Positions 1-8,087 of a DNA stretch of 64,000 nt are shown here, piece after piece (the stretch's first letter is position 1; each line of letters starts with the position of its first letter). The DNA is taken from assembly GCF_009557055.1 (NCBI RefSeq), contig NZ_CP045649.1, forward strand, positions 4,214,787-4,278,786. The letters run 5' to 3'. Origin of the DNA: Nocardioides sp. dk884 (lineage in GTDB: Bacteria; Actinomycetota; Actinomycetes; Propionibacteriales; Nocardioidaceae). Under the pieces are notes generated by a model. The model saw nothing but the letters and a program-made list of their open reading frames with translations. It did no database searches and was not told the DNA's origin. The position numbers and the translations under genes were made by a program.

Positions 1-158
1 CGCACCAGGAGAAGCTGCGGATCGCCGCCGAGGGCTGGCACGCCCCCCTCGACCTCGTCGACGGCGCCGCCCGGGTCTACGACCCGATCGTCCAGGGCGA
101 AGCCGGCGTGGACCTGTACGGCCACTTCCTGAAGGACTACGTCCCTAGTCCCTGGTGA
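1..158 (+). CDS. 3' end of an unidentified gene (partial)
   Basis: An open frame enters from the left edge (first full codon at base 3) and ends in TGA at 156-158, giving the last 51 residues of a protein that ends ...KDYVPSPW. Codon use is the usual GC-rich third position of the window, so it is probably a real gene end. I do not recognise the family from this fragment. It is convergent with the DinB gene, and the space between holds two IR-A hairpins. The sequence to the left would settle its identity. Confidence 0.5.
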   Translation, partial: HQEKLRIAAEGWHAPLDLVDGAARVYDPIVQGEAGVDLYGHFLKDYVPSPW

Positions 159-190
159 GGGGTGGCCGCCGGGGGGCGTGCTTTTCTCAG

Positions 191-247
191 CAATTGCTGG
201 GAAAAGCACCTCCCGCGCCCCGAAACAGGTGCTTTTCCCAGCAATTG
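191..247. repeat. IR-A hairpin repeat, copy 1
   Basis: The arms are 21 bp, starting CAATTGCTGGGAAAAGCAC, and pair perfectly across a 15-base loop (212-226). Bases 179-190 add a further partial copy of the right arm (GTGCTTTTCTCAG), so the region can fold in more than one way. Copies 2-4 lie at 342-398, 42420-42476 and 43558-43614. It lies between convergent genes, so it may work as a bidirectional terminator. Confidence 0.85.
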
Positions 248-251
248 CGCC

Positions 252-294
252 GTTATGTGCGCAACCCCAGCAGCCCCCGCACGTACTCCGCCTG
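252..294 (-). repeat. Duplicated 3' end of the DinB gene
   Basis: These 43 bases are identical to 403-445, which carry the last codons and TAA stop of the neighbouring DinB-like gene. With the adjoining IR-A copies, the blocks 191-294 and 342-445 form a direct duplication at a 151-bp offset. The copy has no start and is only a gene-end fragment. Confidence 0.85.
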
Positions 295-341
295 GCCGCG
301 GCGGCCGCGCACTGCGGGGCCCCGGGCCGCGCGCAACTCAG

Positions 342-398
342 CAATTGCTGGGAGAACTACCTGCCGCGCCCCGAAACAGGTGCTTTTCCCAGCAATTG
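342..398. repeat. IR-A hairpin repeat, copy 2
   Basis: It has the same 57-bp layout as copy 1 (21-bp arm, 15-base loop, 21-bp arm). The right arm and nearly all of the loop are identical to copy 1, while the left arm has three changes, so the stem carries mismatches. It ends four bases before the stop codon of the DinB-like gene, in position to terminate that transcript. Confidence 0.8.
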
Positions 399-403
399 CG
401 CGG

Positions 404-913
404 TTATGTGCGCAACCCCAGCAGCCCCCGCACGTACTCCGCCTGCCCCACGTGACGGATGTCGTCGTCGAGGACGCTCACCAGCCGCACGCCGAGGGTG
501 ACCGGCGGGTCCCAGCGGGTGTCGACGACGCGGTCGAGGTCGTCCTCGCCGATCGTGTCCAGGAACGCCAGGGTCTGCTCGTGCACCGCGGTGAGGTACG
601 CCGCGAGCCGGTCGGCGTCGATGCAGACCGCGTCCACCTGGTCGCGGGTGTGGCCGAAGCCGGTGTCGTCGGGGTCCAGCGGCAGGTCGAAGCGGCTCAC
701 GAAGTCCTGCTCGGTCCACACCTGCGGGCGCCCGGCCACGTCGGCCACCTGGACGTCCTGCACGCGGGTGAGGTGCCAGACCAGCCAGCCGATCGGGTTG
801 GCATCGGGGGCCGGACGCTGGGACAGCTGGTCGACCGACAGTCCGGCGACGACCGACGTACCGCTCTCGAGGACGCGTCCGAAGCCGTCGGACAACAGCT
901 GCGCGGGAGTCAT
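404..913 (-). CDS. DinB/DUF664 family protein
   Basis: A 169-residue protein of the DinB four-helix fold. The family typically binds one metal through three histidines, and some actinobacterial members use mycothiol as cofactor. Two likely ligands are visible: the His in WLVWHLTRVQD near residue 47 and the His in DDDIRHVGQAEY near residue 155, both at family-typical positions. The ATG start at 911-913 is only 45 bp from the divergent F420 oxidoreductase gene, so the two may share a promoter region. The TAA stop abuts an IR-A hairpin and is duplicated at 252-294. The substrate cannot be predicted; detoxification transferase or thiol-related roles are usual guesses for the family. Confidence 0.8.
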   Translation of the reverse strand: MTPAQLLSDGFGRVLESGTSVVAGLSVDQLSQRPAPDANPIGWLVWHLTRVQDVQVADVAGRPQVWTEQDFVSRFDLPLDPDDTGFGHTRDQVDAVCIDADRLAAYLTAVHEQTLAFLDTIGEDDLDRVVDTRWDPPVTLGVRLVSVLDDDIRHVGQAEYVRGLLGLRT

Positions 914-958
914 GCCCCGACGCTACGGTCGCGAGGCGAAACGGGGTACCCCCCGCAC

Positions 959-1945
959 ATGAGCAATCTCGGATACACCCTCATGACCGAGCAGAGCGGC
1001 CCGCGCGAGCTGGTGGGGTACGCCGTGGACGCCGAGCGGGTCGGCTTCGACTTCGCCGTCTCCAGCGACCACTACTCGCCCTGGCTCACCGAGCAGGGGC
1101 ACGCGCCGTACGCCTGGACGCTGCTGGGCGCGGTGGCCCAGGCGACCGAGCGGATGGAGCTGATGACCTACGTGACCTGCCCGACGATGCGCTACCACCC
1201 GGCGGTGGTGGCGCAGAAGTCCGCGACGCTCCAGCTGCTCGCGGAGGGGCGCTTCACCCTCGGCCTGGGCAGCGGGGAGAACCTCAACGAGCACGTCGTC
1301 GGCGCCGGCTGGCCCACGATCGGGGTGCGCCAGCGGATGCTCGCTGAGGCGGTCGAGGTGATCCGCGCGCTGCACACCGGCGACCTCGTCGACTACCACG
1401 GTGAGCACTTCCAGGTGGACTCCGCGCGCGTCTGGGACGTCCCGGACGAGGGCGTCGACCTGGCGATCGCGGTGTCCGGGGAGCGCTCGATCACCGAGCT
1501 CGCCCCGCTGGCCGACCACCTGGTCGGCGTGGCCCCCGAGGCCGAGCTGATCAACACCTGGAACGCCACCGACGGCGCACCCCAGATCGGCGCCGGCGCC
1601 CGTGCCATCGGCCAGATCCCGGTCTGCTGGGGCCCCAGCGCCGAGGAGGCCACCGCCTACGCCCACGAGCAGTTCCGCTGGTTCGCGGGCGGCTGGCAGG
1701 TCAACGCCGACCTGCCCACGCCGTACGGCTTCTCCGGCGCGACCAAGTTCGTGCGCCCCGAGGACGTCGCCGAGCAGATCCCCTGCGGCCCGGACCTCGA
1801 CGCGATCGTGGAGGCGGTCGGCGCCTACTGGGAGGCGGGGTTCACCGACGTCGCGCTGGTGCAGGTCGGCGACCGCTGGCAGCAGCAGTTCCTCGACGAG
1901 GTCGCCGCCCCGCTGCTGGACAAGCTGCGCGCCGCGGCGCCCTGA
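959..1945 (+). CDS. LLM-class F420-dependent oxidoreductase (TIGR03557-type)
   Basis: A 328-residue luciferase-like TIM-barrel protein. It matches the family of F420-dependent glucose-6-phosphate dehydrogenase-like enzymes: N-terminal MSNLGYTLMTEQSGPRELV, SSDHYSPWL near residue 40, and the LGLGSGENLNEHV segment near residue 105 that contacts F420 in relatives. Such enzymes transfer hydride to or from coenzyme F420 on alcohols or small organic substrates in the cytoplasm. The open frame extends far upstream through the IR-A repeats, but ATG 959 is chosen because the family N-terminus begins there and the upstream frame overlaps the divergent gene. An IR-B palindrome follows 16 bp after the stop. 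The substrate is unknown. Confidence 0.88.
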   Translation: MSNLGYTLMTEQSGPRELVGYAVDAERVGFDFAVSSDHYSPWLTEQGHAPYAWTLLGAVAQATERMELMTYVTCPTMRYHPAVVAQKSATLQLLAEGRFTLGLGSGENLNEHVVGAGWPTIGVRQRMLAEAVEVIRALHTGDLVDYHGEHFQVDSARVWDVPDEGVDLAIAVSGERSITELAPLADHLVGVAPEAELINTWNATDGAPQIGAGARAIGQIPVCWGPSAEEATAYAHEQFRWFAGGWQVNADLPTPYGFSGATKFVRPEDVAEQIPCGPDLDAIVEAVGAYWEAGFTDVALVQVGDRWQQQFLDEVAAPLLDKLRAAAP

Positions 1946-1961
1946 GCGGGCCCCTGCCACA

Positions 1962-2031
1962 TGTAACGCGGGGTTGTTGTCGCTCCACACGCCGTATGCG
2001 ACGGGTGCAGCGACAATAACCCCGCGTTACA
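1962..2031. repeat. IR-B 70-bp palindrome, copy 1 (probable bidirectional terminator)
   Basis: It begins TGTAACGCGGGGTT and ends AACCCCGCGTTACA; the interior also pairs almost throughout. Two further copies of exactly 70 bp lie at 11187-11256 and 17612-17681. This copy separates the convergent F420 oxidoreductase and GNAT genes, and the GNAT stop codon (2027-2029 on the minus strand) is part of the repeat end. Confidence 0.88.
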
Positions 2032-2647
2032 GCTCGCGGGCCGCGCGCCACTCCTCCGCCAGCACCGCGTAGCCGAACGAGTCCAGCCACCCGAGCTCGC
2101 GGTGCAGGGACTCACCCACGGCGTGGCTCTCGCGGCGCATGCCGACGCGCTCCATCAGCCGCCACGAGGCGGTGTTGTCGGCGAAGCACTGGGCGGTGAC
2201 CCGGCGCAGCCCCAGGGTGGTGAAGCAGGCCTCCAGCAGCGCCCGGACAGCCTCGGTGGCGAGCCCGCGGCCGGCGTACGCCGGGTCGAGGACCCACCCG
2301 AGCTCGGCCTCGCTGGCCCGGGCGGCGCCGGCGACCTCGGCCTGCGCCCACCCGTCGCCGACCCACAGCATCAGGTCCCCGATCACGGGGCCGCGGCCCG
2401 GCCCGCCGTCCGTCCCGAGCTCGACGACCAGCGTGCGCGCCAGCCGCGCCGGCTCGGCGAAGCTCACGGCGTACGACGCCGGGTCCCCCGGGGCGCTGGT
2501 GAGCCACTGCGCGACCTCCGGCAGCGCTCGGATCCGGTACGTCGCGTCGGCGTCGTCCACCCGCGCCGGGCGCAGCAGCAGCCGCTCGGTGCGCACCGGC
2601 CAGGCGACCGCGCCGAGCGCGCCACCCCCGTCGAGCGGGCCGCTCAT
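2027..2647 (-). CDS. GNAT family N-acetyltransferase (RimJ/RimL type)
   Basis: A 206-residue acetyltransferase. RTERLLLRPARVDDADA opens the domain near residue 20, and GWVLDPAYAGRGLATEAV near residue 125 is the acetyl-CoA binding motif A (R/Q-x-x-G-x-G/A). FADNTASWRLMERVGM follows, as in the RimJ/L subfamily that acetylates protein N-termini or small amines. The ATG at 2645-2647 overlaps the stop of the DUF429-RelA/SpoT gene by four bases, so translation is probably coupled. A longer open frame runs into that gene but is a shadow. The TAA stop sits inside IR-B copy 1. The coupling suggests a shared function, but none can be named. Confidence 0.88.
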   Translation of the reverse strand: MSGPLDGGGALGAVAWPVRTERLLLRPARVDDADATYRIRALPEVAQWLTSAPGDPASYAVSFAEPARLARTLVVELGTDGGPGRGPVIGDLMLWVGDGWAQAEVAGAARASEAELGWVLDPAYAGRGLATEAVRALLEACFTTLGLRRVTAQCFADNTASWRLMERVGMRRESHAVGESLHRELGWLDSFGYAVLAEEWRAAREL

Positions 2648-4452
2648 CCCTCGCCCTCCGGGCGCAGCCGCTCCAGGCGCTGGGCGAGCAGGTCGGCGCG
2701 GTGCGCGTTGCCCTCGAGGCGGACGTAGCGCTCGCCGTACACCGCGAGCAGCGCGTCGTCGAGGCGGCGTACGGCGCCCGGCGGGTAGCGGTACTCCATC
2801 CGGGCGTTGAGGTCCCACGCCAGCGCCGGGCGGATCACCTCGCCGAGCTCGTCGAGGGAGGTGATGTCGAGCTCGCGCAGCAGCCCGGAGATCCAGGCGT
2901 AGTGGTCGCTGCGCGACCAGCCCGCGTCGTGGTACTGCCCGGCCAGGAACGCCGCGAGCTCGCGCGCGTCGATGCCGCTGCCGCTCGGCTCGTCGGGCTC
3001 GTGGCCGACCCGGTCCGGGGTCGGGTCCTGCGAGGAGCCGCGCAGCCGCTCGCGGATCGTGGAGAACTCCTGGTCGGCGAGCTCCAGCAGCCCCGCGGCG
3101 AGGGTGAAGCGGCGGTCGAAGTCGCGGGCGTGCTCCTCGGGGATCGTGCCCTTGTAGCGGATGTCGTGCTCGAACTCCGCCCAGGCGTGCTGCAGCACCG
3201 TGCGGATCTGGATCTGCGCGACGCGCGCGTGCAGCGGGGCGAGGTCCTGCTGCTCGAGGCGCGCCGGGTCGAGCTCGACGAGCAGGTGCCGGCTGGCGTA
3301 GCCGAAGCGCCCCTCGGCCGCGGTCTCGCTGCCCATGTCGCGGTCGTCGAGCACCGTCACCTGGCTGGCCAGCAGGTCCGCGACCGCGGCGACGTCGCTG
3401 TGCACGTAGGTCACCACGCGCACCCCCACCTGGTCGGTGATGTCGCGCAGCGGGTCGGGGTAGAGCAGCTCGCCGTCGCGGGTGCGGGTCGCCTTCTCCG
3501 CGAAGCTCGCGACCGACTTGGTGCGCCCGGTGACGGTCAGGTAGTTGATGCCGGCCTCGTCGAGCACCCGGGTCACCAGGTCGACGGCCAGCGCACCGCC
3601 GCGGGACAGCTCGGGGTGGCGCAGCGCGTACTCGCGCACCGCCTCGGCCACCGTGTCCTCGCCGCCGTCGGCGGGCCCGGGACGCCGCGGGGACAGGTCG
3701 GCGGGCAGCGTCGGGGTGACGATGTAGCCGTCCTCCCACGACGAGCCGCCGTCGTCGCCGTACGTCGTGAGCCGCTCGGGTGCTCGGTGGGAGAGCAGCG
3801 CGACGTAGGCGCACACCACCGCGTCGACCTGGTCCTCGACCACGCGCAGCTCGCTCTTGCGGGTCGCGGACTCCGCGGCCCGCCGCAACGCCGCCCACGC
3901 GGGCCCGGCCACGAGCAGCGGCGGCTCGGCCGCCGCGAGGCCCTCGAGCAGGCCCATCAGCACCAGCAGCTCGGCGCGCATCGAGGCCGGGTCGCGGCCC
4001 TTCTTGTCCTTGTACTTCAGCGTGCGCCCGAGACGGAAGAGGGCCACGGTGGCCGGGTGCGGGTAGACCTCGATCGCGCGCCGGCTGCGCCCCGAGCGCG
4101 GGTTGACGTCCAGCCCGAGGCGCGCGGCCAGGCGCTGGGCGCGGCTGCCGTCGCGGAAGTCGGGCTTGGCGGTGTTCGAGGGGTGCGCGCCGGCCTCGAA
4201 CCGGGCGAAGTCGCGGTTCAGCGCCGCCTCCGCCGGACGGTTGCCGGAGGCGTTGCGCACCAGGATCGGGGCGTCGAAGGCGACCACGCAGGGCCCGGCG
4301 ACGTACGGGTCCAGCTCGGCGACGAGCTCGTCGTCGCTGGTGACCGCGGCGACGTGCACGAGGCGACCGCCCGCATCGAGCACGGCGATCCCCGTGGGCC
4401 GCTGGAGGCCCCAGGCCAGATCCACGCCGACGAGGTGGAGATCGGGTTGCAT
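2644..4452 (-). CDS. DUF429 - RelA/SpoT domain fusion protein
   Basis: A protein of about 602 residues with two domains. Residues 1-240 match DUF429, a predicted RNase H-like fold: GVDLAWG, VAFDAPI and EVYPHPATVALF supply the acidic motif positions. Residues 300-450 match the RelA/SpoT nucleotide pyrophosphokinase domain: GRTKSVASFAEK, DQVGVRVV (Mg-binding Asp kept), GYASRH (stacking Tyr kept) and QIRTVLQHAWAEFEHDIRYK. In the ExQIRT motif the usual Glu is Gln (QIQIRT). There is no HD hydrolase, TGS or ACT domain. A C-terminal region of about 120 residues is unassigned. The start is uncertain: ATG 4452 has a weak GGCAGG upstream, and ATG 4470 has none. It could make (p)ppGpp-like alarmones, modify RNA as toxSAS proteins do, or be inactive. 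Confidence 0.82.
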   Translation of the reverse strand: MQPDLHLVGVDLAWGLQRPTGIAVLDAGGRLVHVAAVTSDDELVAELDPYVAGPCVVAFDAPILVRNASGNRPAEAALNRDFARFEAGAHPSNTAKPDFRDGSRAQRLAARLGLDVNPRSGRSRRAIEVYPHPATVALFRLGRTLKYKDKKGRDPASMRAELLVLMGLLEGLAAAEPPLLVAGPAWAALRRAAESATRKSELRVVEDQVDAVVCAYVALLSHRAPERLTTYGDDGGSSWEDGYIVTPTLPADLSPRRPGPADGGEDTVAEAVREYALRHPELSRGGALAVDLVTRVLDEAGINYLTVTGRTKSVASFAEKATRTRDGELLYPDPLRDITDQVGVRVVTYVHSDVAAVADLLASQVTVLDDRDMGSETAAEGRFGYASRHLLVELDPARLEQQDLAPLHARVAQIQIRTVLQHAWAEFEHDIRYKGTIPEEHARDFDRRFTLAAGLLELADQEFSTIRERLRGSSQDPTPDRVGHEPDEPSGSGIDARELAAFLAGQYHDAGWSRSDHYAWISGLLRELDITSLDELGEVIRPALAWDLNARMEYRYPPGAVRRLDDALLAVYGERYVRLEGNAHRADLLAQRLERLRPEGEG

Positions 4453-4622
4453 GGGATCAGCCTGCCGCATCGCGCCCGGCGCGCGCCCGGACGGGGGCAG
4501 CCGGACTCAACGCCGTAGGCTCTGCGGGCTAACGGCTCGCGGTACGGGTACCGCTTCATCAGCGATCCCTGAGGATCCGCGTCCGCGACCACCAGTGTCG
4601 AGCACCCCTGGAGCCCCCCACG

Positions 4623-5807
4623 ATGACCACCACCACGCACGTGCAGCCGTCCCGCATCGGACCCGCCGCCCACCTGACCGCCGACGACGTCGAGGCGCTC
4701 GGGCGCGAGATCACGCAGATCCGCCAGGAGGTGCTGGACTCCCGCGGCGCCCGCGACGCGGCGTACATCCGGCGAGTGATCGCGGCGCAGCGTGCGTTGG
4801 AGCTCTCCGGGCGCGCCGTGCTGGTGCTCGCCAGCAACCGCCGCGGCGGCTGGGTGCTGGGTACGGCGATGCTCGGCGTCGCCAAGAGCCTGGAGAACAT
4901 GGAGATCGGCCACAACGTCCTGCACGGGCAGTGGGACTGGATGCGCGACCCGAAGATCCACTCGACGACCTGGGACTGGGACCACGCCTCGCCGCCCGCG
5001 CAGTGGAAGCGCGCCCACAACGAGACCCACCACACCTACACGAACATCCTCGGCAAGGACAACGACCTCGGCTACGGGATCATGCGGGTCGACGAGGCCC
5101 AGCCCTGGAACCCCCGCTACCTCGTGCAGCCGCTGTGGAACGCGATCAACGCGCTGATCTTCGAGTACGGCATCGCGATGTACGACCTCGACTTCGGCGA
5201 CTCGCTGCGCAACAAGACCGGGTTCAGCGCGGAGAAGAAGGCGGAGATCCGCACCACCCTGCGCAAGATCGGCAAGCAGGTCACCAAGGACTACGTCGTG
5301 CTGCCGGCGCTCTCGGGACGCCACTGGCGCGCCACGCTGACCGCGACCGTGACGGCCAACGTGCTGCGCAACGTCTGGTCGCACTCGGTGATCATGTGCG
5401 GGCACTTCCCCGAAGGCGTCGAGGCCTTCGAGCTCGACCAGCTCGACCCGGACGAGACCCGCGGCGAGTGGTACCTGCGCCAGATGCTCGGCTCGGCGAA
5501 CATCTCCGGCCCGCCGCTGGTGCACCTGATGACCGGGAACCTCTCCCACCAGATCGAGCACCACGTCTTCCCCGACCTGCCGAGCAACCGCTACGCCGAG
5601 ATCGCCCCGCGGATGCGCGAGCTCTTCGAGCGCTACGGCCTGAGCTACAACGTGCGCCCGCTGCCCCAGCAGGTGGCCAGCGCGTGGCACAAGGTCGTGC
5701 GGCTCTCCCTGCCCAACGGCTGGCTGGCGCACACCAACCGGCACAACTGGCGCAGCCAGCTGCGCCAGCTGCGCCGCAGCGACCCGCCGGCCCCCTCCCC
5801 GATCTGA
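4623..5807 (+). CDS. Membrane-bound fatty acid desaturase
   Basis: A 394-residue di-iron desaturase of the integral membrane type that introduces a double bond into acyl chains of lipids or acyl-CoA. The three histidine boxes are present: HNVLH near residue 97, HNETHH near 131 and HQIEHH near 309. Hydrophobic stretches lie around residues 65-85 and 165-180. It resembles actinobacterial DesA3-type desaturases, which need a separate ferredoxin/flavodoxin-type reductase; no such partner lies in the window. The start ATG 4623 has GGAG at 4612-4615. It is divergent from the DUF429-RelA/SpoT gene across a 170-bp gap. Confidence 0.92.
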   Translation: MTTTTHVQPSRIGPAAHLTADDVEALGREITQIRQEVLDSRGARDAAYIRRVIAAQRALELSGRAVLVLASNRRGGWVLGTAMLGVAKSLENMEIGHNVLHGQWDWMRDPKIHSTTWDWDHASPPAQWKRAHNETHHTYTNILGKDNDLGYGIMRVDEAQPWNPRYLVQPLWNAINALIFEYGIAMYDLDFGDSLRNKTGFSAEKKAEIRTTLRKIGKQVTKDYVVLPALSGRHWRATLTATVTANVLRNVWSHSVIMCGHFPEGVEAFELDQLDPDETRGEWYLRQMLGSANISGPPLVHLMTGNLSHQIEHHVFPDLPSNRYAEIAPRMRELFERYGLSYNVRPLPQQVASAWHKVVRLSLPNGWLAHTNRHNWRSQLRQLRRSDPPAPSPI

Positions 5808-5878
5808 GGCGTGACACAGGTCATATCCATGGGTCAAGGTGGGCACTCGATCAACCCCACCTCCCAAGGAGATGAGCT

Positions 5879-7465
5879 GTGAGCGCATCACGAGGTCGCG
5901 CGGCGATCGCCGCATCGGCCGTTCTCGGTGTCGGACTCGCCCTGCTCGGACCGGCCGCCCCGGGCCAGGGCAGCACACCCGACCAGAGCGGTCCTGCCGT
6001 GCACGAGCGGGTCCACGTCGCCAAGCCCAAGCCCGGCAAGCACGCGCCTCCGCCGCGGCTCACCGACAGCGAGAAGCTGCGCAAGGCGGTGAAGACCCCG
6101 CGCATCGTCAACCACCTGCGCCAGCTCCAGGCCGCCGCCGACCGGTACGGCGACCGCGCGGCCGGCCACGAGGGCTACAACGCCGCCTCGCGCTACGTGG
6201 AGTCCCGGCTGCGGGCGGCCGGCTACTCCCCGCGCCGGCAGTACTTCGACTTCGTCTACACCCGCGTCAACGCCAACACCCTCACCGTCGGCGGGGAGGC
6301 GATCGCCAACGAGGTGCTCACCGGCTCACCGAGCACGCCCGCGGGCGGCGTCACCGCCAACCTGGTCGCGCCGGCAGCCCCGCAGGGCTGTGACGCCGCG
6401 GCGTGGCAGGGCGTGGACGTCACCGGCCAGATCGCCCTGGTCAACCGCGGCACCTGCAGCTTCCAGATCAAGTCCGAGGTCGCCAAGGCCGCCGGCGCCG
6501 CGGCCGTGGTGATCTGGAACAACGCGCCCGGCCCGCTCAGCAACGCCACCCTCGGCGAGTCCACCCCGGCGCTCGCACCGACCACGGGGATCAGCCAGGA
6601 GGACGGCCAGGCGCTGCTCGCCGACCTGGCCGCGGGACCCGTCGAGGCGACCGTCGACCTCGACGTCACCGTGGAGGAGCGCCGCACCTGGAACGTCATC
6701 GCCGAGACCCGCCGCGGCCGCGCCGACGACGTGGTCATGGTGGGCTCGCACCTCGACGGCGTGCAGGACGCCGCCGCGATCAACGACAACGCCTCCGGCA
6801 GCGCGACCCTGCTCGAGACCGCCATCCAGCTGAAGAAGATGGAGGGCCGGCTGCGCAACAAGGTCCGCTTCGCCTGGTGGGGCGCCGAGGAGCTCGGTCT
6901 GCTCGGCTCCACGCACTACGTGGACCAGCTGGTGGAGAACAACCCCGAGGCCCTCGACGACATCGCCGTCTATCTCAACTACGACATGGTGGCCTCGCCC
7001 AACTACATCATCGGCGTGTACGACGCCGATGAGTCCACCGAGGTGGCGAGCGCCCCGGTGCCCGCCGGCTCGATCGAGACCGAGCGGCTCTACCGGGCGT
7101 ACTTCCGCTCGGTGAAGCAGCCGGTGGTCGACACCGCCTTCTCCGGTCGCTCCGACTACCAGGCGTTCATCGAGAACGGCGTCGCCGCCGGCGGACTGTT
7201 CAGCGGCGGTGACGGCACGAAGACCGCGCGGGAGGTGAGCCTCTTCGGCGGAACTGCCGGGATCACCTACGACCCGAACTACCACACGCCGGCGGACGAC
7301 ATCTCCAACATCTCGCGTCGCTCCCTCGGCATCATGTCCGACGCGATCGCGCACATGACGATCCGGCTGGGCCGCACCACGAAGGCGATCGACACCCCCG
7401 ACGGCGCACTGCCGACGGGGCGCCGCAACGCCCCGCGCGCACCCGAGGGGGTACTGCTCCGCTGA
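5879..7465 (+). CDS. Secreted M28 family aminopeptidase with PA domain
   Basis: A 528-residue zinc aminopeptidase of the Streptomyces griseus aminopeptidase type. The GTG start at 5879 has a strong AAGGAG upstream. An Ala/Leu-rich signal peptide covers residues 1-30. A protease-associated (PA) domain lies around residues 140-260 (NRGTCSFQIKSEVAKAAGA). M28 zinc and catalytic residues follow: GSHLDGVQD (His, near 293), INDNASG (Asp), WWGAEELGLLGS (Glu-Glu), NYDMV (Asp) and YHTPADD (His). It likely releases N-terminal amino acids from peptides outside the cell. It ends 12 bp from the convergent MarR gene. Confidence 0.92.
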   Translation: MSASRGRAAIAASAVLGVGLALLGPAAPGQGSTPDQSGPAVHERVHVAKPKPGKHAPPPRLTDSEKLRKAVKTPRIVNHLRQLQAAADRYGDRAAGHEGYNAASRYVESRLRAAGYSPRRQYFDFVYTRVNANTLTVGGEAIANEVLTGSPSTPAGGVTANLVAPAAPQGCDAAAWQGVDVTGQIALVNRGTCSFQIKSEVAKAAGAAAVVIWNNAPGPLSNATLGESTPALAPTTGISQEDGQALLADLAAGPVEATVDLDVTVEERRTWNVIAETRRGRADDVVMVGSHLDGVQDAAAINDNASGSATLLETAIQLKKMEGRLRNKVRFAWWGAEELGLLGSTHYVDQLVENNPEALDDIAVYLNYDMVASPNYIIGVYDADESTEVASAPVPAGSIETERLYRAYFRSVKQPVVDTAFSGRSDYQAFIENGVAAGGLFSGGDGTKTAREVSLFGGTAGITYDPNYHTPADDISNISRRSLGIMSDAIAHMTIRLGRTTKAIDTPDGALPTGRRNAPRAPEGVLLR

Positions 7466-7477
7466 GGGACGCCCCCT

Positions 7478-7993
7478 CTAGCGATCCTTCGCCGGTGCCG
7501 CGTCGCCTCCGGGCGGCGCGGCACCGTCGCGTCCGGCCTCCTGCTCGATGTGCTCGCGCAGCGCCCGCTCGGCGACCGCGAGCCCGGTGTCCAGGGCGGC
7601 CAGGTCCGCGGTGTCGAGGCGTTCGAGGAGCTCCAGGCGGGCGCGCAGCTGGAACGACGCGAGCTCCTCGAGCGCCTGCCGGCCGGCGGGTGTCGCGACC
7701 AGGTGCCGGCTGCGACGGTCCGGCGCCTCCTCGCGCACCAGCAGCCCGTGCTCGCCCAGGCGCCGGATCAACCCCGAGACCGTCGCCGCGGTGACGCCGA
7801 GCGCGTCGGCGACCTCGTGGGCGGTGATCGGCGCCCGGTGCACCGCCAGCAGCAGCACCTTCAGCTGCTGCAAGGACAGCTCGCTGGCCACCAGCGCGTC
7901 GAGGCGCAGCTCGGTCGCGAGCTCGTCGAGGGCGCCCAGATGGGCTGAGACCGAGGCCACCAGTGCCTCACGCACAGAATCCGGTGGCGTCAC
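7478..7993 (-). CDS. MarR family transcriptional regulator
   Basis: A 171-residue winged-helix regulator. The helix-turn-helix is ITAHEVADALGVTAATVSGLI (residues 55-75), followed by a wing with the MarR-typical DRR (REEAPDRRSRHLVATPAG). The C-terminal tail is Ala/Gly-rich. GTG start 7993 is preceded by GGGAG. It is divergent from the RND transporter gene, with a 94-bp spacer holding a TTAG-N7-CTAA palindrome, so it probably represses both itself and the pump until a ligand binds. Confidence 0.9.
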   Translation of the reverse strand: MTPPDSVREALVASVSAHLGALDELATELRLDALVASELSLQQLKVLLLAVHRAPITAHEVADALGVTAATVSGLIRRLGEHGLLVREEAPDRRSRHLVATPAGRQALEELASFQLRARLELLERLDTADLAALDTGLAVAERALREHIEQEAGRDGAAPPGGDAAPAKDR

Positions 7994-8024
7994 CGAGCGC
8001 TCCCTATGATGATTCAGGCGATCC

Positions 8025-8039
8025 TTAGCGTCGCCCTAA
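8025..8039. promoter_or_regulatory. Candidate MarR operator
   Basis: TTAG (8025-8028) and CTAA (8036-8039) are inverted with seven bases between them, in the middle of the 94-bp spacer between the divergent marR-like and RND genes. MarR proteins bind palindromes of this size. No binding data are available, so this is an inference from position and symmetry. Confidence 0.4.
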
Positions 8040-8087
8040 TCAAATTCTGTACCCGATCTCGCCCGAACAGAACACAGGAGCGCCCCG

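Noticed and set aside
191..445. CRISPR-like repeats at the left end
   Set aside because: Only two units, palindromic throughout, with no regular spacers and no cas genes.
2701..4518. A 605-residue plus-strand open frame
   Set aside because: It mirrors the DUF429-RelA/SpoT gene; the composition is typical of a reverse-strand shadow in high-GC DNA.
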